NCBI GenBank assembly: GCA_910585705.1
Contig: CAJUER010000001.1
Span: forward strand, 619,384-683,383
Length of the DNA: 64,000 nt
Direction: 5' to 3'
Origin: an uncultured Christensenella sp.
Lineage (GTDB): Bacteria; Bacillota; Clostridia; Christensenellales; Borkfalkiaceae
Shown here piece by piece: positions 8,507-16,053 of the stretch. Within the stretch, counting starts at the first letter, position 1. Every line of letters starts with the position of its first letter. A model generated the notes under the pieces. That model searched no databases. It saw nothing but the letters and a program-made list of their open reading frames with translations, and was not told the DNA's origin. The translations under genes were made by a program, and so were the position numbers.

Positions 8507-8559
8507 ACTATAATACGCAAATAAGTGTGAAATTTTGATAAAAGTTTGATGCGTAAAGC

Positions 8560-8600
8560 AAAACTTCCGACTGCGCACTTTTTGCACAATCGGAAGTTTT
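8560..8600 (-). terminator. Terminator after the SGNH lipoprotein gene
   Basis: An 11-bp perfect stem (8560-8570 with 8590-8600) with further pairing inside lies just beyond the stop of the lipoprotein gene. The T-run on the minus strand is short and interrupted (TTTTGCTTT). Confidence 0.6.
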
Positions 8601-8617
8601 AGCATTAAAATTATTTA

Positions 8618-10786
8618 TTAAGTTAATCCGCCCAACAGCTCCTTCGCCTCGTCCGAAGTAATGTAAACGTAAAACGCTTGAGTCAAAACGTTATCGCTAA
8701 GTTTTGCGACGTATCTCGTCGTATTACCCTCTATCGACACGTTTAACGGCTTGTATTCCTTTACCGACGAAGCTATACTGCTCTGCTCCCCCGCAATATT
8801 ATCGCCGCAGGGAAACACTATGTCGGCGTCGTCCTTAGCTACCTGATTTGTAAAATCGGAAATAAAGAAATACGGGTCGGTATTCTGATTTTTTCCGTCG
8901 TAATAAATAAAACTTACTTTATCGTAATTTAAGCCGTTTGCCTTGCAATAATCATTAAAACCCTGCATTACCTTTAAAAAATTGTCTTCGCTTATCCAAC
9001 GCCCCCAAACGGCAATAATCATTTCGCTTGTCTGCGCATAAAAGTCGACAACGCCTTCATTGATTTGTGCGCTTATTTCATCATAGCTTATGCGCGAGTT
9101 TGCCGCGTAAACGGTTTCGCCGTTTTGAAAAGTCCAACCCGAAAATTTTTCGCCTTCTTTAACCGTGCAAGAAGGAAAGTCGAAGCCAAATCCTTCAACC
9201 GAAGTCAAACTGCTTTGTACCTCTCCGTTATACCAAAATCTTACGGTATAGGTTTTAGTGTCGTTTTCGCTTTCAAACACTGTTTTATATGCGGCTTGCC
9301 TTAGTGTTTCGCACTGACTTTCGCTCAAATTCAAAGGTTGGGCGGAAGCTCCCTCATTGGCAATAACCACCAAATCTTTTCCGACAAGCGAAGTTTGACG
9401 AACGTCTCCGCCGAGAATCGACGCAACGTGCACGCATGCGCTTAAATATGCGCCGACAGGACCGGGATGACGGTTATCACCGAAATAAAGATTAAGCTCG
9501 GTTTCGCTTTTAACATAAGTAAACGCCCTGCCTACATACGACACGTTACAGCTTAAATCAATTGCCGCCCGCGTATACGCTTCGTAAAGTTTCTGCTCCA
9601 TTTCGGCAATCTGTTCGAAGCTGTTGCCGGCAGACGCGGGAGAACCCCAAGTTTCATAAAGATATATTTTTGCATTGTGTTGAGTATCGTTTACTTTCTT
9701 TTTCAACGTTTTTATTGCATTGAAAAATTTATCGTAATCGGTATAAGGGCGAGTGCTTTGCTCCTGCAAAACCACATAATCCATATCGTTCATTTTTCCC
9801 AGAAGCGCGTCAATCTGCTTTCCGCTGTTGCTCGAATCGTCCGCGTGCGTTTCAAGCGTCTGACCCGGCACAGTTATAGAATAAGTTTCAACGTAGTAAC
9901 CCAAATTTTTTGCGATTGCCGAAAACTGCGCGGGTATCTGATAATAGAACGTAAAACTGTTTCCGATAAACAGAACTTTTATTTTTTTCCATTTTACAGG
10001 CTCGTTCTCTTCGTTAAAGTGCCAGAAAGAGGATTCGTTTTCGAACGGCTCGTCGGTTATATTCCCTTTCGAGCCCCAGCTTGTCCAGTGCCTGTCGTGC
10101 GTTTGAGGAACAGCTTCGCTGTAAACGCTAACCTCGACGCCGTCATATTGCGCCGCGTCGACTTGGGTATTCGGATTGACGTACAAAACCGCGTTTTCGG
10201 GTACGGCATAGCTTCCTATACTTTTAACGTTTTCGGGCACAATCAGAGAGGAAATATTTGCGCCGGCAAAAGTAAAACTGCCTATGCCCGTTACATTTTT
10301 TCCGATTGATATGCGGTTTATGTTTTTGCTTAACTCGGCCCAAGCTACGTCTTCGGCTTTCGTCCAATCTTTCATATTTCCACTTCCGCTTACGGTAAGA
10401 ACATTATTATTTAAAGTTGCAGTTAAATTGTCTACTGCGGGATTTTTTGAAACGTTCCATTTATTTTCGTCTTCGCCGGAAGAGCCGCTTTGATTTTTTA
10501 ACCAATCCAAAAAGTCGGCTTCAGTACCTTCGAACCCGTTATCAAGCCAAATTTGATAGGCGCTTTTACCGTCGGAGCCGTTTTCTCCGTCCTGCCCCTT
10601 ATCCCCTTTAAGCCATTCGAGGAAATCCGACTTACTGCCGGAATGCCCCTCTTCAAGCCAGATCTCGTAAGCGCTTTTACCGTCAGCACCGTCCTTGCCT
10701 GCGGCACAGCCGTAAAGGCAAAAAGCCGCAGCCACCACGCAAAGCAAACTCAACAGTATCAAAACGGAAGTTCTTTTGATTTTCAT
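8618..10786 (-). CDS. Chimeric surface lipoprotein: collagen-like linker, SGNH hydrolase, binding-protein-like C-terminus
   Basis: A 722-residue lipoprotein with lipobox LYGC (Cys27). It carries two copies of a GKSAYEIWLEEG/GKSAYQIWLDNG linker unit (residues 31-97). A short BspA-type leucine-rich stretch follows (about 155-200). Next is an SGNH-hydrolase-like domain (DUF4886 type) with nucleophile motif GNSFT (275) and DNRHPG (437) supplying Asp/His. Residues 510-585 look like an InlB/Listeria-Bacteroides repeat. The last 135 residues resemble the end of an extracellular solute-binding protein. The ATG at 10786 is chosen over an upstream ATG (10828) because AAGGGG lies nine bases before it and the upstream ATG falls in an operator-like palindrome. 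It is probably a carbohydrate esterase. Confidence 0.75.
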   Translation of the reverse strand: MKIKRTSVLILLSLLCVVAAAFCLYGCAAGKDGADGKSAYEIWLEEGHSGSKSDFLEWLKGDKGQDGENGSDGKSAYQIWLDNGFEGTEADFLDWLKNQSGSSGEDENKWNVSKNPAVDNLTATLNNNVLTVSGSGNMKDWTKAEDVAWAELSKNINRISIGKNVTGIGSFTFAGANISSLIVPENVKSIGSYAVPENAVLYVNPNTQVDAAQYDGVEVSVYSEAVPQTHDRHWTSWGSKGNITDEPFENESSFWHFNEENEPVKWKKIKVLFIGNSFTFYYQIPAQFSAIAKNLGYYVETYSITVPGQTLETHADDSSNSGKQIDALLGKMNDMDYVVLQEQSTRPYTDYDKFFNAIKTLKKKVNDTQHNAKIYLYETWGSPASAGNSFEQIAEMEQKLYEAYTRAAIDLSCNVSYVGRAFTYVKSETELNLYFGDNRHPGPVGAYLSACVHVASILGGDVRQTSLVGKDLVVIANEGASAQPLNLSESQCETLRQAAYKTVFESENDTKTYTVRFWYNGEVQSSLTSVEGFGFDFPSCTVKEGEKFSGWTFQNGETVYAANSRISYDEISAQINEGVVDFYAQTSEMIIAVWGRWISEDNFLKVMQGFNDYCKANGLNYDKVSFIYYDGKNQNTDPYFFISDFTNQVAKDDADIVFPCGDNIAGEQSSIASSVKEYKPLNVSIEGNTTRYVAKLSDNVLTQAFYVYITSDEAKELLGGLT

Positions 10787-10810
10787 CTTTTGTATCCCCT
10801 TATTATTTTT

Positions 10811-10828
10811 ATGGAAATCGGTTTCCAT
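10811..10828 (-). promoter_or_regulatory. CcpA/LacI-family-like operator
   Basis: ATGGAAATCGGTTTCCAT on the plus strand has 7-bp arms around a central CG. It matches 12 of 14 positions of the CcpA cre consensus (TGWAANCGNTNWCA). It sits immediately downstream of the probable transcription start, a position suited to repression. Binding by CcpA or another LacI-family regulator is inferred. Confidence 0.55.
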
Positions 10829-10838
10829 AACTAAAATA

Positions 10839-10867
10839 ATATTACCATGAAATAGTCAAATTGTCAA
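10839..10867 (-). promoter_or_regulatory. Vegetative promoter of the SGNH lipoprotein gene
   Basis: TTGACA (10867-10862), 17-bp spacer, TAATAT (10844-10839) on the minus strand. The transcription start would be near 10832, just before the operator-like palindrome. Confidence 0.7.
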
Positions 10868-10903
10868 TAGTAAAATTTCCAAAACAAACCTTATAAGTTC
10901 GCT

Positions 10904-11344
10904 TTAAACCTCTTCTCGCCCGATTAAATAGTCAATCGTACAATCAAATAAATTTGAAAGTTCTATTAGAGTAGAAAGCAGAGGTTCGGAGCCGTGTTCC
11001 CAATTATAAAAATATGAGCCGTCATATTTAGAAATTTTTCTCAATTTGTAGCTTGATATACCGCTTTCTTTCATAACTTCTTTAATCCGTTGCGCTATCG
11101 GCGGATAGTTTTTTCCGACGATTGCGCTTTCATCTGCGCTTCTGCTTATTAAAAATTCAATAGTGCATTTCAAATAATCAGCCGTAGCAATTAAGGCGGT
11201 CAAATTCGGCTCTGTTGAATTTCTTAACCAAGAATACGCCGTTGACCACGAAATATTTATTGCTTTTGCAAAATCATTAACATTTATGTTTCTATGGCTT
11301 AAAATTTCGTTTAGGCTTTCGCCAAAATTTATTTCTTTTTCCAT
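10904..11344 (-). CDS. Xre-family regulator with two tandem helix-turn-helix domains
   Basis: A 146-residue protein with two Cro/CI-type HTH units. The first (about residues 8-65) contains NDFAKAINISWSTAYSWLRN. The second (about 80-140) contains ISSYKLRKISKYDGSYFYNW and ends in a dimerisation-like CTIDYLIGREE. The start at 11344 is chosen because GAGGG precedes it; the frame extends upstream but that part overlaps the divergent promoter region. The gene is divergent from three coupled small ORFs, and an inverted repeat lies over their promoter. The likely role is repressor of that small operon, as in phage or plasmid immunity modules. Confidence 0.85.
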   Translation of the reverse strand: MEKEINFGESLNEILSHRNINVNDFAKAINISWSTAYSWLRNSTEPNLTALIATADYLKCTIEFLISRSADESAIVGKNYPPIAQRIKEVMKESGISSYKLRKISKYDGSYFYNWEHGSEPLLSTLIELSNLFDCTIDYLIGREEV

Positions 11345-11380
11345 TGTATACCCTCTATGTATTATATTATGTGAAGAACA

Positions 11381-11404
11381 TCGCAAAATTGCTTGACATT
11401 GCGA
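11381..11404. promoter_or_regulatory. Candidate Xre operator
   Basis: TCGCAA (11381-11386) and its exact inverse TTGCGA (11399-11404) are separated by 12 bp and cover the -35 hexamer of the small-ORF promoter. The position fits repression by the adjacent Xre protein. Confidence 0.5.
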
Positions 11405-11421
11405 GTTTTTCCACATATAAT
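11393..11421 (+). promoter_or_regulatory. Consensus vegetative promoter of the small-ORF chain
   Basis: TTGACA (11393-11398), a 17-bp spacer and TATAAT (11416-11421): a perfect sigma-A promoter giving a leader of about 23 bases with a GAGGTG ribosome-binding site. Confidence 0.85.
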
Positions 11422-11450
11422 TTACTTATATTCTTATTTGAGGTGCAAAA

Positions 11451-11672
11451 ATGGAAGAAAACGAAGTCAAAAGTAAAAAATGTTTGTATTGTGGAAATTA
11501 TGAGGGCTATTACACGAAAGGGCTTTGCCATTTTGAAAGCATCAAAAAAGGGCGCTGTCAAATTCGGGATCAGATAGTTAAAACAATTTCGGTTGTGAAA
11601 ATTGGAGATCAAGTTTTCGCAGAGTTAATTTCAGAAAAAGAGTCGCTACGAGAGCTTTATATGAAATTTTAA
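11451..11672 (+). CDS. Small four-cysteine protein 1 (putative zinc module)
   Basis: A 73-residue protein of unknown function. Four Cys are arranged CLYC (residues 11-14), then Cys in KGLCHF and Cys in KKGRCQ, which suggests one zinc site. The second half is hydrophobic/acidic without a clear motif. It is the first gene after a perfect promoter, with a GAGGTG ribosome-binding site. Its TAA stop overlaps the ATG of a 20-codon ORF (TAATG). The Cys layout is shared with the third ORF of the chain, so the two look like distant homologues. Similar small proteins occur on phages and conjugative elements. Confidence 0.7.
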   Translation: MEENEVKSKKCLYCGNYEGYYTKGLCHFESIKKGRCQIRDQIVKTISVVKIGDQVFAELISEKESLRELYMKF

Positions 11673-11734
11673 TGGATATATCCGCAATCAGGCAAATTTT
11701 GCAAGAAAGTCAAAACGAGGAAAAGAATTTATAA
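11672..11734 (+). CDS. 20-codon linking ORF between two four-cysteine genes
   Basis: A mini-ORF (MDISAIRQILQESQNEEKNL) that exactly fills the space between its neighbours. Its ATG overlaps the stop of the first gene and its TAA overlaps the ATG of the third, both as TAATG. The predicted peptide is amphipathic and could be helical. Its AACGAGGAAAAG codons also carry the Shine-Dalgarno for the next gene. It may be a real peptide or only a device that keeps ribosomes terminating beside the next start. Confidence 0.45.
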   Translation: MDISAIRQILQESQNEEKNL

Positions 11735-11991
11735 TGAACAAAAAAGACAACTTACATATCTGCAACGATTGCAATAATTTTAGTTTAATCTATAAAAAAA
11801 GCGTATATAATTTTGATAAAACAGATTTGGGTATTTGCTTTTTCAATCAAGAAATAATAAAAAAAGATAAAAGCTGTAAATTTTACAAACTCCGCGCTAA
11901 AAAATTAAAAACAGTTACGCTTGAACATATAGACGCAGTAATCGAAGATATAAAAGAACTTGAAAAAATTTTTTACAATGCTGATTGTTGA
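11734..11991 (+). CDS. Small four-cysteine protein 2 (putative zinc module)
   Basis: An 85-residue, Lys-rich protein of unknown function. Cys are at CNDC (residues 10-13), LGICFF and DKSCKF, the same order as in the first gene of the chain, followed by a helical C-terminus (LEHIDAVIEDIKELEKIF). Start choice: its ATG overlaps the preceding TAA and AGGAAAAG lies about ten bases upstream. Codon use is strongly AT-rich compared with neighbouring housekeeping genes, consistent with acquired DNA. Confidence 0.7.
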   Translation: MNKKDNLHICNDCNNFSLIYKKSVYNFDKTDLGICFFNQEIIKKDKSCKFYKLRAKKLKTVTLEHIDAVIEDIKELEKIFYNADC

Positions 11992-12036
11992 CGGCAATTA
12001 GGCATAAGTTTTTTCGCAATTATTTTTAGCACAAAA

Positions 12037-12080
12037 AACAAAGACGAACCTTTCAAAACTATGAAAGGTTCGTCTTTGTT
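12037..12080 (-). terminator. Terminator of tRNA-Glu
   Basis: An 18-bp perfect stem (12037-12054 with 12063-12080) is followed on the minus strand by TTTTTT. It lies six bases beyond the tRNA 3' end. The plus strand has no T-run here. Confidence 0.85.
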
Positions 12081-12086
12081 ACTGAG

Positions 12087-12161
12087 TGGTGACCCTGCCG
12101 GGAATCGAACCCGGGATTGAGCCTTGAGAGGGCTCCGTCTTAACCGCTTGACCACAAGGCC
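12087..12161 (-). tRNA. tRNA-Glu (anticodon CTC)
   Basis: A 75-nt cloverleaf with encoded CCA. The acceptor stem pairs GGCCTTG with CAGGGTC, the anticodon stem GAGCC/GGCTC holds loop CTCTCAA (anticodon CTC at 12128-12126), and the T arm is CCGGG-TTCGAAT-CCCGG. It reads GAG codons. Confidence 0.95.
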
Positions 12162-12180
12162 GCATTTATTTTGCTTTGTG

Positions 12181-12209
12181 ATTATATCACAAACCTAAAC
12201 TCTTTGCAA
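12181..12209 (-). promoter_or_regulatory. Promoter of tRNA-Glu
   Basis: TTGCAA (12209-12204), 17-bp spacer, TATAAT (12186-12181) on the minus strand. The -10 hexamer is covered by a palindrome (12175-12193, 8-bp arms TTTGTGAT/ATCACAAA). Confidence 0.8.
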
Positions 12210-12230
12210 GTATTTTGCACAGTTATAAAT

Positions 12231-12264
12231 AAAAAAATTAAGCGTCCGCAATATGCGGACGCTT
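12231..12264 (-). terminator. Terminator of the pectate lyase operon
   Basis: An 11-bp perfect stem (12240-12250 with 12254-12264, loop ATA) is followed on the minus strand by AATTTTTTT, directly after the pectate lyase stop. Confidence 0.9.
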
Positions 12265-12291
12265 AACGCGCTTGATTAAATCATTTATTAA

Positions 12292-15200
12292 TTATTCCCA
12301 TTCGCCGAGAAAATTAAGGTTTACATAGGGAGCTTTAACTACCGTAGTAGAATCGTTATCGTATACCAACGACCACTTTTCGGAGTCAAGTCCTGCCCTC
12401 TTCAAGTAGTTGTCTGCCGACAATACTGCGTATTTATCCCAAACCGTTACGTCATAATCGGAGTTGAACTCTTCCATACGCGCATAGCAGTTGCTAACTT
12501 TTGCATTTAAACCTTCAACCAAAGTCGAAGTGCTGCCGACTATACCGGAACAGTTTTTCAGCGAAGTCACAACCTCGACGCCTGCAAAGTAAATTTTGCC
12601 GACGCTTATACAGTTTGTGATTTCCATAGCCGCGTACGCGCCTTTATGGTAACCGAGTATTCCCGCCGCAAACGTTTTGCTTCCGGTAGCCGTTACCGTT
12701 CCTGTAAATACGCAGTGCGTAATTTTGAGGTTATAGGTGCAGTTGGTATTGTTGCCGCAGTCATAGTTGCCGTAAATACCGCCGAGCTCGTAAGCGCCCT
12801 CTATTGCCGCATTTACCCAACAGTTACTGATAGTTATATCTATTGCGCCGGAAGAATAACTTGAACCTGCCTGCGAGAACGCGATTAAACCGCCTACGCG
12901 CTGGCTTGCTTTGATTTTATAGTCTTCTTTCGTGTTGTTTATAGATACCTGTTCAATTACTAAGGGTGTACCAACGTTAACGTGTCCGATTAATCCTGCC
13001 GCACGCTGGTTGCTTGTCAGAACGTTGATATTTGTGATTTGGATATTGTAGAAGTAACCGCCGGTACATTCCGAAACGAGAGCCGTTTTTGTGGAATCGC
13101 TCTTTATATCGATATTATCGAACTTAACGTTCATAATAGTGCCGCCGTCCACCTTGTAGAACATACCCACGCCTTTGACGGACAGATTACGAATCGTATG
13201 ACCTTTACCGTTCAACAAACCTCTGAAAGACTCTTTACCGACGTCCCATTTTGCCCCTGTCAAATCAAGGTCCGAAGTCAGTTCGTAAATCGTTGTTGCA
13301 GGCTCTTCACCGTTGATTGTGCTTCCGCTTGCTATTGTGTTAAGGTCTTCCTTTGTTGAAATTGCCTGAACGCTTACGCTCTTTTCGTAAAGCTGAGAAG
13401 TTATTTTACCCTCAAGGTTTGTAACAAGATAGTAAATATGGTATGCTTCGGCATTATCGTTCTTAAACTGGAAGCTGATATTATCCCCGCGGAACGTGTA
13501 CTCTTCCACTCCTTCCATCGTCAATAACGAAGCCTTATTGTCTTCAGTCAGATTAAGCGGAGTTGCAGAAGAAATAGCATACAGCTTACCGGTTGCATTA
13601 GTCATTTCACCGGATACGAGATAACCGTGTCTGTTTACAGTGATGTTCGAAGTCATAAAGTCAACGTCGGCATAAGGGCTTGCAACGTAAACCGTATACG
13701 ACATAGATTTATACTGGGAAGGATCTCTCTTTAAAGTTACCGTCTTGGTTATCGTATAGACGCCTGCATTTGAAGGCGTAAATCCTGCAACGGGAACGCT
13801 TGCCAGACTCTTATCGGACGTAAACATATATATCGTAGTTACGTCGTACAAATCTTCGGAAAGAAGCTTGCCGTGATAATCGATACCGTTCTTTACGAAA
13901 ACTTCGGGTTCAGTGTAGACTTGATACTGGTCGACTATAAGCGTGCCGCCTTCGGGTACGTCTTCCCCGTTCATCGTCTGAACGAAAATTCCGCCTATCG
14001 TGGGCTGGCCAGCCTTAATCGTAAGTTCGAAGTCCTTCTTCAAACTCACTTCGCCGCAAGTCAACGTTGCGGTTAAAGTAACTTTTTTATCTTCCGTCAG
14101 GGGACGGTAAACTACCGCCATAACGTATTCGGATTGCGAACTCGATATTTGCTTATCGTCGTTGTCGATTTTAAGCAGCGACGTATCGCTTGATTCCCAA
14201 GTTATCGAACAAGTAGTTCTTTGGGTTGCGACGTGGTCCTGATACGTCGTCATCATTGTGGGAACGTCAAAATCCTGATAAACGCTGTCGGGGTCGCAGT
14301 TTAGAGTAAGCGCTTCGCTTATTCTCGCTATAACCGCCTTATCCTCGCTCGCCTCTTTCAGATCGGTGAATTCTTTTGCAAAGAAATGTTTGTATTCGCC
14401 GTATGAACCCAAATTGAGTTTCGAGCCGATTTTTTTATCTTCTCCGAGCAACAAAGAATAATTCTTGACGTCGAGAATATCGCCCATATTTATTGAATTA
14501 TCTGAGTTACGGTATTTTTTGTGCGCTCTGTTCGGATTGAGTTCACCGTCGACGCCTTCTTTATAAAGGTCGTTTAGACCCGTGATATTGAAGTTATATT
14601 CGCTGCCGTTTCTGGTAAACGGAAGCGTTGTAAATATTTCCGACGAAGCGGGAGCTTTAAAGGAATCACCCATAGCTCCGTCGTCGTTTTTGGTATCCGC
14701 GTCGATACTGCCGTCAATCTTCTTCGTAAGAAGAATACTGTCGACAACCGAACCGCGATAAGCGTCTGCCGAAAGCGATTTCGCAAGTTCGTCCTTCATC
14801 GAAAGAATACGCTTTAAATTGTTATAGCTGTATATCTGACGGGAAAGGTCGATATTCGCATGCTCGTCGAAATTGCTTACGTCGATTACATAGCCGAACG
14901 TATTTGAATCTGCTCTGTCGTCGACCATTGCGCTATTGTTGTAGCTTGTAACTCCTTCGACAGAAATTACGCCGGGATTTGAGTTATCCGTTACGCCGTG
15001 CATTCTGTTGTTGAACGCAAGGCAGTTTTTAAGCACAACGTCGCCTTCCATTACCGAACCGCCGAGCTTGAAGCCGTTGCCGTCACCGTCGCGGGTCAGA
15101 TAGGAATTTGTATTGTCTTCGTTATAAGTTCCGTTCCAGGTGGGGAATCTTGCGTTGTTCTCCTCCTGCGTGTATTCGATAAATCCGTTTTCGTAAGCCA

Positions 15201-16038
15201 CGCAGTTGTACATTATAACTGCGCCGATGTTGCCCGAATCGGTTTTAGCATACAAGTCCCATCCGTCGTCGGAGTTTCTGTATGCGATACAGCCGTCAAA
15301 CACGTTTCCGTATCCTACGGTAAGTTTTGCCGCAAATCCGTCCGCATTTTCGCCGTACGTTTCATTGTCGTAATTGTTGTGCGAAGTACAGTTTTTGATG
15401 AGGTTGTAGCTGGGCCACTGGTCAATCGTGGTATATTCCGCATAAGACCTGCCAAGCTGTAAGCCCGTATCGCGGTTGTTGTAGAATTCGCAGTTTTCAA
15501 CCGTGTTAAAGTTACCGCCTATATACAAGCCGTTATCGCCTGCACCGCATACGTCGATGCCCTGCCAGTAGATATAGTTACCGTAAAGCGAAACACCGCG
15601 ATTTGCGCTGTTGAATTCCTGTGCGCTGAAATCGAGAACGCATTGCTTCGAAGGGTCTGCGTTTTTAATCGTAATGTAATTGTTATGCTTTCCGCTTACC
15701 TGCATTGTTATGCGTTCAACGGGGTTTATAGTTGCGAGCTTATAGGTGCCCGGCTGAACGAGAACGGTGTCGCCGGGTTTCAGATATGTGTCCGACGTAG
15801 ATGTTGCGTTCAAAAGCGAAACCAAGTCCTTAGGACTTTTTTTAGAACCGTCGTTATCCTTACTGCCGTCGACGGAAACATAATATATTGTACCCGTTCC
15901 GTCGTTGGGGTCGTTCGAACCGTCGTACACGTCTTTCTTTTTACATCCTGCGCCGAACGCGACTCCGCAAATTGCGGAAGCCGATAAAGTTGCAACGGCA
16001 AAAACCGAAGCTAATTTTTTAAATTTAACTTTATTCAT
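12292..16038 (-). CDS. Family 9 pectate lyase-like lipoprotein with accessory repeat domains
   Basis: A 1248-residue secreted lipoprotein (lipobox GAGC). The N-terminal right-handed beta-helix matches polysaccharide lyase family 9. It keeps NADGF, SDDGWD (the four Ca-binding Asp of PL9) and GNGFKLGG with the catalytic Lys, all between about residues 230 and 330. PL9 enzymes cleave polygalacturonate by beta-elimination. After it come Ig-like modules (about 600-870). The C-terminus has GLUG-type repeats (NGKGHTIRNLSV, MNVKFDNIDI), probably for binding or wall contact. The second ATG (16038) is preferred: GGAGG lies eight bases before it but only two before the first (16044). It follows the companion lipoprotein by a few bases. 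Confidence 0.85.
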   Translation of the reverse strand: MNKVKFKKLASVFAVATLSASAICGVAFGAGCKKKDVYDGSNDPNDGTGTIYYVSVDGSKDNDGSKKSPKDLVSLLNATSTSDTYLKPGDTVLVQPGTYKLATINPVERITMQVSGKHNNYITIKNADPSKQCVLDFSAQEFNSANRGVSLYGNYIYWQGIDVCGAGDNGLYIGGNFNTVENCEFYNNRDTGLQLGRSYAEYTTIDQWPSYNLIKNCTSHNNYDNETYGENADGFAAKLTVGYGNVFDGCIAYRNSDDGWDLYAKTDSGNIGAVIMYNCVAYENGFIEYTQEENNARFPTWNGTYNEDNTNSYLTRDGDGNGFKLGGSVMEGDVVLKNCLAFNNRMHGVTDNSNPGVISVEGVTSYNNSAMVDDRADSNTFGYVIDVSNFDEHANIDLSRQIYSYNNLKRILSMKDELAKSLSADAYRGSVVDSILLTKKIDGSIDADTKNDDGAMGDSFKAPASSEIFTTLPFTRNGSEYNFNITGLNDLYKEGVDGELNPNRAHKKYRNSDNSINMGDILDVKNYSLLLGEDKKIGSKLNLGSYGEYKHFFAKEFTDLKEASEDKAVIARISEALTLNCDPDSVYQDFDVPTMMTTYQDHVATQRTTCSITWESSDTSLLKIDNDDKQISSSQSEYVMAVVYRPLTEDKKVTLTATLTCGEVSLKKDFELTIKAGQPTIGGIFVQTMNGEDVPEGGTLIVDQYQVYTEPEVFVKNGIDYHGKLLSEDLYDVTTIYMFTSDKSLASVPVAGFTPSNAGVYTITKTVTLKRDPSQYKSMSYTVYVASPYADVDFMTSNITVNRHGYLVSGEMTNATGKLYAISSATPLNLTEDNKASLLTMEGVEEYTFRGDNISFQFKNDNAEAYHIYYLVTNLEGKITSQLYEKSVSVQAISTKEDLNTIASGSTINGEEPATTIYELTSDLDLTGAKWDVGKESFRGLLNGKGHTIRNLSVKGVGMFYKVDGGTIMNVKFDNIDIKSDSTKTALVSECTGGYFYNIQITNINVLTSNQRAAGLIGHVNVGTPLVIEQVSINNTKEDYKIKASQRVGGLIAFSQAGSSYSSGAIDITISNCWVNAAIEGAYELGGIYGNYDCGNNTNCTYNLKITHCVFTGTVTATGSKTFAAGILGYHKGAYAAMEITNCISVGKIYFAGVEVVTSLKNCSGIVGSTSTLVEGLNAKVSNCYARMEEFNSDYDVTVWDKYAVLSADNYLKRAGLDSEKWSLVYDNDSTTVVKAPYVNLNFLGEWE

Positions 16039-16053
16039 TTTCATATCCTCCGC

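Noticed and set aside
8507..8559. Short repeats (GATAAAAGTTTGATGCG etc.) after the lipoprotein terminator.
   Set aside because: Simple AT-rich similarity without symmetry or conserved motif.
10786..10828. Upstream in-frame ATG for the SGNH lipoprotein (METDF...).
   Set aside because: It lies in an operator-like palindrome next to the transcription start and would put 14 charged residues before the signal peptide; the downstream ATG has a proper AAGGGG site.
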